Origin: Seohaeicola zhoushanensis
Lineage (GTDB): Bacteria > Pseudomonadota > Alphaproteobacteria > Rhodobacterales > Rhodobacteraceae
Assembly: GCF_014656415.1 (NCBI RefSeq)
Contig: NZ_BNCJ01000007.1
Span: 1-64,000 of the forward strand
Reading direction: 5' to 3'
DNA length: 64,000 nucleotides
Under the pieces are notes generated by a model, which was not told the DNA's origin, searched no databases, and was given only the letters and a program-made list of their open reading frames with translations. Positions 13,490 through 22,448 of this stretch are shown in pieces; the first letter of the stretch is position 1; each line of letters opens with the position of its first letter. The position numbers were made by a program, and so were the translations under genes.

Positions 13490-16400
13490 ATGCCCCACCC
13501 GACCCTGCGCACCCGTATCGACAGCGGCAAATACCAGGACGAAAGCGCCGCGCTCGACGCGCTCACCCGTGCCGCTTCGCTTGCGCCCGAAGACCGCGCC
13601 GCCATCAGTGCCGCCGGCGCCAGCCTTGTCCGCGCCATCCGCGCGCAGACCGCGCCGGGGCTGATGGAGGTCTTCCTCGCCGAATACGGCCTCTCGACCG
13701 ACGAGGGCATCGCGCTGATGTGCCTGGCCGAGGCGCTGCTCCGGGTGCCCGACGCCGATACCATCGACGCGCTGATCGAGGACAAGATCGCGCCGTCCGA
13801 CTGGGCCAGGCACCTCGGCCATTCCGCCTCGCCGCTGGTCAATGCCTCGACCTGGGCGCTGATGCTGACCGGCAAGGTGCTCGACGACGACCGCCCCGGC
13901 CCGGCGCAGGCGCTGCGCGGCGCGATCAAGCGGCTGGGCGAACCCGTCATCCGCACCGCCGTCAGCCGCGCCATGCGCGAGATGGGCCGCCAGTTCGTGC
14001 TGGGCGAAACCATCGCCGCCGCGATGAAGCGGGCCAGCGCGATGGAGGCCAGGGGTTTTACCTACAGCTACGACATGCTGGGCGAGGCGGCCCGCACCGA
14101 GGCCGATGCCGCGCGCTATCACCTCAGCTACTCCCGCGCGATCTCGGCCATTGCCGAGGCCTGCACCCATGACGACATCCGCGCCAATCCCGGCATCTCG
14201 GTCAAGCTCTCGGCGCTGCACCCGCGCTACGAGGTGGCGCAGGAAGCCCGCGTGATGCGCGACCTCGTCCCGCGCCTGCGCTCGCTCGCCCTTCTGGCGA
14301 AATCCGCCGGCATGGGGCTGAACATCGACGCCGAGGAGGCCGACCGCCTGGCGCTCTCGCTCGAGGTCATCGAAGCGGTGCTCGCGGAAGAGAGCCTCGC
14401 CGGCTGGGACGGCTTCGGCGTGGTGGTCCAGGCCTATGGTCCCCGCGCCGGCGCGGTGATCGACACGCTCTACGACATGGCCGAACGGCATGATCGCAGG
14501 CTGATGGTCCGCCTCGTCAAGGGCGCCTACTGGGACACCGAGGTCAAGCGCGCGCAGGTCATGGGGATGGAGGGCTTTCCGGTCTTCACCCGCAAGCCGG
14601 CGACCGACATCTCCTATATCGCCAATGCCCGCAAGCTGCTGTCGATGACCGACCGGATCTACCCGCAGTTCGCCACCCACAACGCCCATACCGTCAGCGC
14701 CATCCTGCACATGGCACAGGACGGCCAGCCCTTCGAGTTCCAGCGCCTGCACGGCATGGGCGAGACGCTGCACCGGCTGGTGATGGAGCAGAACCAGACC
14801 CGCTGCCGCATCTACGCCCCCGTCGGCGCGCACCGCGACCTGCTGGCCTACCTGGTGCGGCGACTGCTGGAGAACGGCGCCAACTCCTCCTTCGTCAACC
14901 AGATCGTCGATACGGCGGTGCCGCCCGAAGCCGTGGCCGCCGACCCCTGGGAGACGCTGGCCAAGGCCGGCGAGAGCCGCCTCAGGACCGGCGCGCAGCT
15001 CTTCGCGCCCGAGCGGCCCAACTCGCAGGGCTTCGACCTGAACCACGCGCCGACGCTGGCCCGGATCGAGGCGGCGCGCACGCCCTTCCGCGCCGCCAGC
15101 TGGCGCGCCGCGCCGCTGCTGGCCGGCCCCGCCGCCCCCGAGACGGCGGCCCCCGTCACCAACCCGGCCGATGCCGCCGACCACCCCGGCACCGTTGCCG
15201 CCGCCTCTGCCGCCGATGTCGCCACAGCCTTGGCCGCCGCCCGCCCCTGGCAAGCCCCACCCTCGGAACGCGCCGCCGCCCTGAACCGCGCCGCCGACCT
15301 CTACGAGGAGCATTTCGGCGAGATCTTCGCCATCCTCGCCCGCGAGGCCGGCAAGTCGCTGCCCGACAGCGTGGCGGAACTGCGCGAGGCGGTGGATTTC
15401 CTGCGCTACTACGCCGCCAATATCCCGGCAGGCGATCCGGCGGGGGTCTTCACCTGCATCAGCCCCTGGAACTTCCCGCTGGCCATCTTCACCGGCCAGA
15501 TCGCCGCCGCCCTGGCGACCGGCAACGCCGTGCTCGCCAAGCCCGCCGAGCAGACGCCGCTGATCGCGCATTTTGCGGTCACGCTGCTGCACGAGGCCGG
15601 GGTGCCGGCATCGGCGCTGCAACTGCTGCCCGGCGACGGCCGCGTCGGCGCGGCGCTGACGGCGGATGCGCGCGTGAAGGGCGTCGCCTTCACCGGCTCG
15701 ACCGAGACCGCGCTCAAGATCCGCGCCAGCATGGCCGAACACATGGAGCCCGGCACCCCGCTGATCGCCGAGACCGGCGGCCTGAATGCGATGATCGTCG
15801 ATTCGACCGCCCTGCCCGAACAGGCGGTGCAGGCGGTGGTCGAATCGGCCTTCCAGTCGGCCGGCCAGCGCTGCTCGGCCCTGCGCTGCCTCTACCTGCA
15901 GGAGGATATCGCCGAGGACGTGCTGCGGATGCTGACCGGCGCGATGGACGCGCTCTCCCTCGGCAACCCCTGGCTGCACGCCACCGACGTCGGCCCGGTG
16001 ATCGACGCCGAGGCGCAAGGCACCATCCGCGCCCATATCGACATCGCCCGCCACGAGGGCCGGGTGCTCAAGGAACTGCCCGCCCCGCAGGGCGGCACCT
16101 TCGTCGCGCCCACGCTGATCCGCATCGACGGCATCGCCGATCTCGAACGCGAGATCTTCGGCCCCGTCCTGCATGTCGCCCGCTTCAAATCGGGCGAACT
16201 CGACAGGGTCATCGACGCGATCAACGCCACGGGCTACGGGCTGACCTTCGGCCTGCAGACCCGCATCGACGACCGGGTCCAGCATGTGACCGAACGCGTC
16301 CATGCCGGCAATATCTACGTCAACCGCAACCAGATCGGCGCAATCGTCGGCTCGCAGCCCTTCGGCGGCGAGGGGCTGTCGGGCACCGGGCCAAAGGCGG

Positions 16401-16870
16401 GCGGGCCGAACTACATGCCGCGCTTCTGCGCCCCCGACCGGCAGGCGGCCGAGAGCACCGCGACCCTGCCCGAAACCGCCGCCACGCCGCGCTCGATGCC
16501 CGGCCCCACGGGCGAGAGCAACCGCCTCACCTATGTCCCGCGCGCCCCGCTGCTCTGCCTCGGCCCCGGCCAGCAGGCGGCCCAGGCGCAGGCGCGGGCC
16601 ATCGAGGCGCTTGGCGGCAGCGCCATCGCCCCGAGCGAGACCATCGCCCCCGAGGCGCTGACCGATACGCCCGATATCGGCGGCGTGCTCTGGTGGGGCG
16701 ACGCCGAAACCGCGCGCGCAATCGAACGGGCGCTGGCCCGGCGCAGCGGCCCGATCCTGCCGCTGATCCCCGGCCTGCCCGACCTCGCGCGGGTGATGGG
16801 CGAGCGGCTGGTCTGCGTCGACACCACCGCCGCCGGCGGCAACGCCGCCCTGCTGGGCGGCGCCGCCTGA
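13490..16870 (+). CDS. putA: Bifunctional proline dehydrogenase / glutamate-semialdehyde dehydrogenase PutA
   Basis: A 1126-residue membrane-associated flavoenzyme that oxidises proline to glutamate through P5C. The proline dehydrogenase barrel lies at about 100-450 (VRLVKGAYWDTEVKRAQ, PQFATHNAHTV and YLVRRLLENGANSSF near its end). The aldehyde dehydrogenase half starts near 530, with general base E in IAETGGLNAMIV and catalytic Cys in SAGQRCSALR. It lacks the N-terminal ribbon-helix-helix domain of self-regulating PutA, consistent with control by the divergent putR. A C-terminal extension past the ALDH domain fits type B PutA. The ATG at 13490 is chosen (GGAG upstream, normal MPHPTLRTRID start). 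Confidence 0.96.
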   Translation: MPHPTLRTRIDSGKYQDESAALDALTRAASLAPEDRAAISAAGASLVRAIRAQTAPGLMEVFLAEYGLSTDEGIALMCLAEALLRVPDADTIDALIEDKIAPSDWARHLGHSASPLVNASTWALMLTGKVLDDDRPGPAQALRGAIKRLGEPVIRTAVSRAMREMGRQFVLGETIAAAMKRASAMEARGFTYSYDMLGEAARTEADAARYHLSYSRAISAIAEACTHDDIRANPGISVKLSALHPRYEVAQEARVMRDLVPRLRSLALLAKSAGMGLNIDAEEADRLALSLEVIEAVLAEESLAGWDGFGVVVQAYGPRAGAVIDTLYDMAERHDRRLMVRLVKGAYWDTEVKRAQVMGMEGFPVFTRKPATDISYIANARKLLSMTDRIYPQFATHNAHTVSAILHMAQDGQPFEFQRLHGMGETLHRLVMEQNQTRCRIYAPVGAHRDLLAYLVRRLLENGANSSFVNQIVDTAVPPEAVAADPWETLAKAGESRLRTGAQLFAPERPNSQGFDLNHAPTLARIEAARTPFRAASWRAAPLLAGPAAPETAAPVTNPADAADHPGTVAAASAADVATALAAARPWQAPPSERAAALNRAADLYEEHFGEIFAILAREAGKSLPDSVAELREAVDFLRYYAANIPAGDPAGVFTCISPWNFPLAIFTGQIAAALATGNAVLAKPAEQTPLIAHFAVTLLHEAGVPASALQLLPGDGRVGAALTADARVKGVAFTGSTETALKIRASMAEHMEPGTPLIAETGGLNAMIVDSTALPEQAVQAVVESAFQSAGQRCSALRCLYLQEDIAEDVLRMLTGAMDALSLGNPWLHATDVGPVIDAEAQGTIRAHIDIARHEGRVLKELPAPQGGTFVAPTLIRIDGIADLEREIFGPVLHVARFKSGELDRVIDAINATGYGLTFGLQTRIDDRVQHVTERVHAGNIYVNRNQIGAIVGSQPFGGEGLSGTGPKAGGPNYMPRFCAPDRQAAESTATLPETAATPRSMPGPTGESNRLTYVPRAPLLCLGPGQQAAQAQARAIEALGGSAIAPSETIAPEALTDTPDIGGVLWWGDAETARAIERALARRSGPILPLIPGLPDLARVMGERLVCVDTTAAGGNAALLGGAA

Positions 16871-16898
16871 CCCAGGCGGGCGCGCCTCGGGACCAGAG

Positions 16899-16934
16899 CG
16901 CGCGCCTGCTGCTTCTTCTCTTTCCAAATACTCC
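16899..16934 (+). repeat. TTTCCAAATA-family repeat, copy 1
   Basis: A GC-rich lead then CTTCTTCTCTTTCCAAATAC and TCC, 29 nt after the putA stop. It is one of seven related copies in this window (see also 28932, 38518, 38578, 42649, 56849 and 60326). Confidence 0.8.
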
Positions 16935-17008
16935 AATGCAACGCCGCCACCCGCAGGATACCGGGCAGGCGGCGACCACCGGGCCAGGCCGACTCTCGGC
17001 GCGGTGGA

Positions 17009-17188
17009 TCAGCCGACCAGCAGGCCCGCCAGGTAATCGGCAATCGACTGCGTCAGCGAAGCGACCCCGCCTTCGACACCGGCAAAGGCGGCCGCCGCCA
17101 GCGCCACGATCAGCGCGGTCAGAACCACCCAGTCCACCGTGACGGCCCCATCTTCACCTTTGAAGAAACGTGTCATTCTGCTTTTCAT
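17009..17188 (-). CDS. Orphan Flp-type pilin-like small protein
   Basis: A 59-residue protein starting MKSRMTRFFKGEDGAVTVDW and continuing into a single hydrophobic helix rich in Ala and Val, ending SIADYLAGLLVG. The G-x-x-x-V-x-x-x-W/E arrangement before one transmembrane helix, and the size, are those of Flp/Tad pilins. The usual Glu after the processing site is replaced by Asp-Trp. AAGGGA precedes the ATG at 17188 at good spacing. No tad assembly genes are nearby. The divergent neighbour is a rhomboid protease. Confidence 0.8.
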   Translation of the reverse strand: MKSRMTRFFKGEDGAVTVDWVVLTALIVALAAAAFAGVEGGVASLTQSIADYLAGLLVG

Positions 17189-17252
17189 GCTGAAATTCCC
17201 TTGTTACAACCATGACGTGCAGAGTGGTTCGCCGATCATTGCGGCGGCAATG

Positions 17253-17270
17253 TGACGCCAAATAGCGTCA
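17253..17270. promoter_or_regulatory. Inverted repeat TGACGC-N6-GCGTCA
   Basis: A perfect 6-bp inverted repeat in the divergent region between the Flp-like gene (start 17188) and the rhomboid gene (start 17333). It could be an operator serving either gene; there is no assigned regulator. Confidence 0.35.
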
Positions 17271-17332
17271 GGTGAAAATTCTTCTGTCCGAACTCCCTTG
17301 ACCACGCCCCGCTTTGCAGAGAGCGTGCACCC

Positions 17333-18076
17333 ATGTTCCCGATCCGCGACCATAACCCCTCCGGGCGGACGCCCTTCGTCGTCTACGCGCTGATCGCGAT
17401 CAACGTGGCCTGCTTCCTCCCCTACCTCGAGCTGATGGGCGACGACCGTGCGCTGATGCGCTTCTTCATGGAATGGGGGATCGTGCCGCAGGCGGTCAGC
17501 GCGGGTTACGGCTGGTCCGGCATCTTCACCTCGATCTTCCTGCATGGCGGCTTCATGCACCTGATCGGCAACATGCTGTTCCTCTGGATCTTCGGCGACA
17601 ATCTCGAGGACGAGATGGGCCATCTCGGCTTCCTGCTCTTCTACCTCGTCAGCGGCATCGGCGCGGGGCTGGTGCATGTGATGATGGGACCGGAGTCGCC
17701 GGTCCCCACCGTCGGCGCCTCGGGCGCCATCGCCGGGGTGATGGGAGGCTACCTGCTGCTCTTCCCCAAGGCAAAAGTCGATATCCTGGTGATTTTCATC
17801 ATCTTCTTCCGGGTCTTCGCCGTTCCCGCCTGGCTGATGCTCGGCCTCTGGTTCGGCCTGCAATTCCTCGGCAGCCTCGAAGCCGACCCCAACGGCGGCG
17901 GCATCGCCTATTCGGCCCATACCGGCGGCTTCATCATCGGGCTGGCGCTGACCCTGCCGGTCTGGCTGCGCCGCGGCGGCGCCCGCTACTGGAACCGCAC
18001 CCAGGGCCACCCGCCGCACCCGACGCCCGACTACGCCTTCGCCCGCTCCAGCATTCCCAAGGTACGCCGCAAATGA
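17333..18076 (+). CDS. Rhomboid-family intramembrane serine protease
   Basis: A 247-residue membrane protease with six or more hydrophobic segments. The catalytic dyad is S130 (VGASGAIAGVMG) and H196 (YSAHTGGFIIG), with the conserved HGGFMHLIGNMLFLWIFGDN loop and TM2 at 71-90. Rhomboids cut transmembrane segments of substrate proteins within the membrane. Its stop overlaps the ATG of the GFA-family gene (ATGA), so the two are co-transcribed. It is divergent from the Flp-like pilin gene. Confidence 0.92.
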   Translation: MFPIRDHNPSGRTPFVVYALIAINVACFLPYLELMGDDRALMRFFMEWGIVPQAVSAGYGWSGIFTSIFLHGGFMHLIGNMLFLWIFGDNLEDEMGHLGFLLFYLVSGIGAGLVHVMMGPESPVPTVGASGAIAGVMGGYLLLFPKAKVDILVIFIIFFRVFAVPAWLMLGLWFGLQFLGSLEADPNGGGIAYSAHTGGFIIGLALTLPVWLRRGGARYWNRTQGHPPHPTPDYAFARSSIPKVRRK

Positions 18077-18444
18077 CCGAGATCCGACGCGCAACATGCC
18101 ACTGCGGCGCAGTGGAGATCGAGGTCGAACTGCCCAACGGGCTGAACGGCGCCAAGCGGTGCGACTGTTCCTTCTGCCGCCGCCGGCAGGCCGCCAACGT
18201 CAGCGCGCTGTCGGCCACGGTCAAGGTGATCCGCGGCGCCGACAACCTGACTCTCTATTCCTGGGGCACCCATACGGCCAAACACTACTTCTGCAAGACC
18301 TGCGGGATCTACACCCACCACCAGCGCCGCTCGGACCCGGCGCAAACCGGTGTGAATATCGGCTGTTTCGAGGGCGTGAACCCGAAGGACCTGGAGCCCT
18401 TCCCCTGGTCAGACGGGGTCAGCTTCGCGCTGGACAAGCCCTAG
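18073..18444 (+). CDS. GFA / CENP-V family zinc protein
   Basis: A 123-residue protein of the glutathione-dependent formaldehyde-activating-like fold. Zinc-ligand cysteines are visible: C9/C11 (ATCHCGAVE), C30/C32/C35 (RCDCSFCRRR) and C74/C77 (FCKTCGIY). Family members are often annotated as S-(hydroxymethyl)glutathione synthase, but most have unproven function. It is translationally coupled to the rhomboid gene. The stop shares CTAG with the convergent GNAT stop (18441-18444). Confidence 0.88.
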   Translation: MTEIRRATCHCGAVEIEVELPNGLNGAKRCDCSFCRRRQAANVSALSATVKVIRGADNLTLYSWGTHTAKHYFCKTCGIYTHHQRRSDPAQTGVNIGCFEGVNPKDLEPFPWSDGVSFALDKP

Positions 18445-19025
18445 CCCGTCTCTGTCCGCCCGCGCCGGTCGCTGCGCAACGCTGCGTACAGGACATGGGT
18501 GCGCCAGCGCCCCGCGATCTGCAGGTAGGACTGCGCGACACCCTCGTATTTGAACCCCGAGTTCTCCAGCAACCCGCGCGAGGCCGCGTTCTCGGGCAGG
18601 CAGGCCGCTTCGAGCCGGCTCAGATCGAGCTTGGTGAAGGCGTGGTGCACCAGCGCCCCGATCGCCTCGCGCATATAGCCGTGGCGGGCAAAGGGCTGCC
18701 CGGTCCAGTAGCCCAACGTGCCCGACTGCGCCGGGCCGCGGCGGATGTTGTCCAGCGTGATCGCCCCCACCAACACCTCGTCCGACCGGCGCACCAGGAA
18801 CAGCGGCACCGCCGAGCCGTTGGCGACCGAGCGCTGCGCCCAGTAGACTCGGTTGGTGAAGGACCGCCGGGTCAGGTGATCCGGGGCCCACGAGGGTTCC
18901 CAGGGGGTCAGGAACTCGGCGCTGTCACTGCGCAGGGCCGCCCAGGCACGGAAATCGCCGTGCACCGGCGGGCGGAGCGTCAGCCGCTCCGTCTCGAGCT
19001 TGAGCTTGCGTTTGGCCAGCAGCAT
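18441..19025 (-). CDS. GNAT-family N-acetyltransferase (RimJ/RimL-like)
   Basis: A 194-residue acetyltransferase with RLTLRPPVHGDFRAW at the start, an LGYWTGQPFARHGYMREAI acetyl-CoA-binding segment and LENSGFKYEGVAQSYLQI near the end, as in enzymes acetylating ribosomal-protein N-termini. It is the last gene of the minus-strand cta-surf1-thrC-M16 series, 10 bp after the M16 peptidase gene. The exact substrate is unknown. Confidence 0.88.
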   Translation of the reverse strand: MLLAKRKLKLETERLTLRPPVHGDFRAWAALRSDSAEFLTPWEPSWAPDHLTRRSFTNRVYWAQRSVANGSAVPLFLVRRSDEVLVGAITLDNIRRGPAQSGTLGYWTGQPFARHGYMREAIGALVHHAFTKLDLSRLEAACLPENAASRGLLENSGFKYEGVAQSYLQIAGRWRTHVLYAALRSDRRGRTETG

Positions 19026-19035
19026 CCGGTCGGTC

Positions 19036-20298
19036 TCAGGCGGCGCGCCTCTCCTGAAGTTCGGGCAGCGAAGGCGCCTCTTCGACCGGGCCGTACAGCG
19101 CCAGCGCCGCCGGCGCCTGGTAGGCCTGCTGAGCCGCGAATTCGCGGACGTCGCCGGTGGTCACCGCGTCGATCTTCTCGATGGTCTCCTCCAGCGTCGG
19201 GACCGTCTCCCAGATCTGCACCAGCCGCGCCAGGCGCTCGGCCCGGTTCGACGGGCTTTCCAGCCCCATCAGCATCCCGGCCTTCATCTGCGCGCGGGCG
19301 CGGGCAACCTCGGCCGGGGTCATGTCTTCGGCCGCGCGCTTCATCTCGTCGATGGTGATGCGCGCCAGGTCGCCGACCTGGGCGCCGCTGGTCCCGGCAT
19401 AGATCGTCGTGGTGCCGGTATCGGCATAGGCGCCGGTCTGGGCGAAGATCGAATAGCACAGGCCCCGGTTCTCGCGGATCTCCTGGAACAGCCGCGAGGA
19501 CATGCCGCCGCCCAGCGCGCTGGCATAGATCTGCGCGGTGTAGATATCCTCGTGCCGATAGCCCGGGCTCTCGAAGGCCAGCGCGAAATGCGCCTGCTCC
19601 AGCGATTTCTCGCGGCGGAACTCGCCCCCGGTAAAGGTCGCGTTGGGCACGTCGCGCAGCGCGGTCGGCGTGAGGTGTCCGAACATCGCCTCGGCGGCGC
19701 GCACGATGGCGTCATGATCGACTGCGCCGCAGGCCGAGAGGATCATCTCGCCCGGCCCGTAATGCTCGCCGATGAAGGCCTGCAGATCCTCGCGGTTGAA
19801 AGCGCTGACCCGCTCCGAGGGGCCCAGGATCGTCCGGCCCAGCGGCTGGTCCCGATAGCTTTCTTCCTGCAGCCAGTCAAAGATGATGTCGTCGGGCGTG
19901 TCCAGAGCCTGGCCGATCTCCTGCAGGATCACCCCGCGCTCGATCTCGATCTCGTTCGGGTCGAAGATCGGGTTCATCACGATGTCGCCGATCACGTCCA
20001 TCGCCAGCGGCACGTCGTTCTCCAGAACGCGAGCGTAATAGGCCGTCACCTCGCGGCTGGTATAAGCGTTGATATAGCCGCCCACGTCCTCGATCGCCTC
20101 GGCGATCTGCAGCGCATTGCGCCGCTTGGTGCCCTTGAAGGCCATGTGCTCGAGGAAATGGGCAATGCCATTCTGCTCGAGACGCTCATGGCGCCCCCCG
20201 GCGGTGACCCAGATGCCGACGGCGGCAGATTGCAGCCCCGGCATGTGTTCGGTCACGATGCGGAAGCCGTTGGAAAGCTGTGCTTGCTGAACAGTCAC
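19036..20298 (-). CDS. M16-family zinc peptidase (processing-peptidase-like)
   Basis: A 420-residue peptidase with the inverted zinc motif HFLEH (H47, E50, H51) and the downstream Glu region, homologous to the beta subunit of mitochondrial processing peptidase. In Rhodobacterales it conventionally follows thrC. It starts with GTG at 20298, sharing GTGA with the thrC stop. It probably acts on exported or regulatory peptides; the true substrate is not evident. Confidence 0.92.
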   Translation of the reverse strand: MTVQQAQLSNGFRIVTEHMPGLQSAAVGIWVTAGGRHERLEQNGIAHFLEHMAFKGTKRRNALQIAEAIEDVGGYINAYTSREVTAYYARVLENDVPLAMDVIGDIVMNPIFDPNEIEIERGVILQEIGQALDTPDDIIFDWLQEESYRDQPLGRTILGPSERVSAFNREDLQAFIGEHYGPGEMILSACGAVDHDAIVRAAEAMFGHLTPTALRDVPNATFTGGEFRREKSLEQAHFALAFESPGYRHEDIYTAQIYASALGGGMSSRLFQEIRENRGLCYSIFAQTGAYADTGTTTIYAGTSGAQVGDLARITIDEMKRAAEDMTPAEVARARAQMKAGMLMGLESPSNRAERLARLVQIWETVPTLEETIEKIDAVTTGDVREFAAQQAYQAPAALALYGPVEEAPSLPELQERRAA

Positions 20299-21683
20299 GC
20301 GCCGATATGTCCCTTGATGTGATCTTGCAAGGCGGCGAGATCGTTGGCGATCCGCGTCACCCGCTCCGGCCTGTCATATAGGTCGGCCATGCGCGGGGGA
20401 AGAGGGGGATGCACGCTGCTCGCCTCTTCGACCGCCGCCGGGAACTTGGCCGGATGGGCGGTGGCAAGCGTGATCATCGGCACACCGGCCACCCGCTGCT
20501 CGTCGGCGACCTTCACGCCGACAGCGGTATGCGGGCAGATCAGCTCGGCGCTCTGCGCCAGCGTCGCCTTGATCGTCGCCAGCGTCTCCGCCTCCGAGGC
20601 ACGGCCCGAATCGAAACTCTCGCGCAGGGCTTCCATCGCGCCCTGACTGACCTCGAAACCGCCCGCCTTCAGCTCGTCCATCAGCTGCGCCACGGCGCGG
20701 CCGTCGCGATTGTAGGCGTCGAACAGCGCGCGCTCGAAGTTGGAGGAAACCTGAATGTCCATCGACGGGCTGACCGAGGGATGGGTCGGCCCCTTGTGAT
20801 AGCCCTGCCCGCTCAGGCAGCGGTGCAGGATGTCGTTCTGGTTGGTCGCCACCACCAGCCGGTCGATCGGCAGGCCCATCTTCTTTGCGATGTAGCCTGC
20901 GAAGATGTCGCCGAAGTTGCCGGTCGGCACGGTGAAGCTCACCTTGCGGTGCGGCGCGCCCAGCGACACGGCAGAGGTGAAGTAATAGACCACCTGCGCC
21001 AGCACCCGCGCCCAGTTGATCGAGTTCACACCCGCCAGCCGCACACCATCGCGGAAGTCGAAGTCGTTGAACATGTCCTTGAGCCGGGCCTGGCAGTCGT
21101 CGAAGTCGCCATCGACGGCCAGCGCGTGCACGTTCGATTCCGACGGCGTCGTCATCTGCCGCCGCTGCACCTCGCTGACCCGGCCATGCGGGTATAGGAT
21201 GAACACGTCGACATTCTTCAGCCCCCGGAAGGCCTCGATGGCCGCGCTCCCGGTATCGCCCGAAGTCGCGCCGACAATCGTCACCCGCTCGCCCCGGCGC
21301 GCCAGCGCGGTCTGGAACAGCTGGCCGATCAGCTGCATCGCGAAGTCCTTGAAGGCCAGCGTCGGCCCATGGAACAGTTCCAGCAGGAAGTGCCCCGAAT
21401 CGAGCTGCTTCAGCGGCGCCCGCGCGGCATGGCCGAAACCGGCATAGGCGCGCTCGATGATGGCGCGGAACTCGTCGTCGGCAAAGCTCTCGCCGATGAA
21501 GGGACGCATGACCCGGAAGGCCGCCTCCTCGTAGGACAGCCCTTCCAGCGCAGCGATCTCGGCGGCGCTCATCTGCGGCACCGATTCCGGGACGTAAAGC
21601 CCGCCGTCACGCGCGAGGCCGGTCAGCATCGCCTCGTCGAAGGTCAGTTCGGGCGCCTGCCCGCGGGTCGAGATGTATTTCAT
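20295..21683 (-). CDS. thrC: Threonine synthase
   Basis: A 462-residue PLP enzyme converting O-phosphohomoserine to threonine. It has the N-terminal MKYISTRGQAPELTFDEAML typical of the long threonine synthase class, PLP lysine K112 in LAFKDFAMQL, and the phosphate-binding GATSGDTGSAAIEAF. It lies between surf1 and the M16 peptidase gene, a recurrent order in this bacterial group. Confidence 0.97.
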   Translation of the reverse strand: MKYISTRGQAPELTFDEAMLTGLARDGGLYVPESVPQMSAAEIAALEGLSYEEAAFRVMRPFIGESFADDEFRAIIERAYAGFGHAARAPLKQLDSGHFLLELFHGPTLAFKDFAMQLIGQLFQTALARRGERVTIVGATSGDTGSAAIEAFRGLKNVDVFILYPHGRVSEVQRRQMTTPSESNVHALAVDGDFDDCQARLKDMFNDFDFRDGVRLAGVNSINWARVLAQVVYYFTSAVSLGAPHRKVSFTVPTGNFGDIFAGYIAKKMGLPIDRLVVATNQNDILHRCLSGQGYHKGPTHPSVSPSMDIQVSSNFERALFDAYNRDGRAVAQLMDELKAGGFEVSQGAMEALRESFDSGRASEAETLATIKATLAQSAELICPHTAVGVKVADEQRVAGVPMITLATAHPAKFPAAVEEASSVHPPLPPRMADLYDRPERVTRIANDLAALQDHIKGHIGA

Positions 21684-21688
21684 GGGCC

Positions 21689-22360
21689 TCAGGTCTGTCT
21701 GCGGGCGCGGGTGCGCCAGAGGAAATGCCCGGTCATGCCGATCCAGATGGCGGCCAGCGAAAACCAGGTGATGGCATATTGCAAGTGATCGTTCGGGATC
21801 GCCGCCGAGTCCACCGGCATCGGCGACACACCGGGGTCCGTCTCCGACTTGGCGACCAGCATCACCGGCTCGGTGTCCAGCGCGGCGGCCATGGCGTCGA
21901 CGTCGCGGGCGAACCAGGTCTCGGTCGCGCGCTCGGGTTCGGGGGTATAGCTGTCGGTCTCGGCGGGCCAGTGCAGGTTGCCCTCGACCTCCACCGGGCC
22001 AAGCCGGCGCACCACTCCCCGCGCGTCATCGCGGATGAAACCGCGGTCGAGCAGGATGCGCCGCCCGTCGGCCGTTTGCAGCGGCGCAATGACGCGAAAG
22101 CCGGGGCCGACCTGCTTGCGCGACACCAGCACGAAAAGCTCGCCCTGCAGGATCGTGCCCTCGACCCGCACGGCCAGGTAGCGGTCCTGCTCGGGGTCGG
22201 GGCTGGCCGGCAGGTCCACCGGCGCCGCGCCGATGCGGGCGTCGATCTCGGCCAGGAGCGCCTGTTTCCATTCCAGCCGCTGGATCTGCCAGACTCCCAG
22301 CGACACCAGCGTCGCGGCGCCGGCAAGGCCGATGATCAGCAGGAACAGGAGACGCTTCAT
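21689..22360 (-). CDS. surf1: SURF1-family cytochrome oxidase biogenesis protein
   Basis: A 223-residue protein with transmembrane helices at the N-terminus (residues 4-22) and near the C-terminus (AITWFSLAAIWIGMTGHFLW) bracketing a periplasmic domain, with the SURF1 hallmarks GVWQIQRLEWKQALL, ILLDRGFI and PNDHLQYAITWF. It supports heme a insertion or stability of the aa3 oxidase. It lies 88 bp downstream of ctaE, past a terminator, and immediately upstream of thrC. Confidence 0.95.
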   Translation of the reverse strand: MKRLLFLLIIGLAGAATLVSLGVWQIQRLEWKQALLAEIDARIGAAPVDLPASPDPEQDRYLAVRVEGTILQGELFVLVSRKQVGPGFRVIAPLQTADGRRILLDRGFIRDDARGVVRRLGPVEVEGNLHWPAETDSYTPEPERATETWFARDVDAMAAALDTEPVMLVAKSETDPGVSPMPVDSAAIPNDHLQYAITWFSLAAIWIGMTGHFLWRTRARRQT

Positions 22361-22382
22361 TCAAGGCTTCCGTCAGGACGTG

Positions 22383-22409
22383 AAAAGGCGCGCAACGGGT
22401 GCGCGCCTT
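22383..22409 (-). terminator. Terminator downstream of cytochrome oxidase subunit III
   Basis: Read on the minus strand: stem AAGGCGCGC / GCGCGCCTT with a 7-nt loop, then a short T-run. It lies about 40 bp after the ctaE stop and before surf1, so surf1 may have partly separate expression. Confidence 0.75.
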
Positions 22410-22448
22410 GCAGGTTTGGGGGCGCGGGCGGTCGTGCCGCCGGCCGGG

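Noticed and set aside
13421-16936. Long minus-strand open frame (over 1100 codons) opposite putA
   Set aside because: It has no recognisable domain, a low-complexity Gly/Ala/Arg/His composition and no ribosome site. It is the usual antisense shadow of a GC-rich gene.
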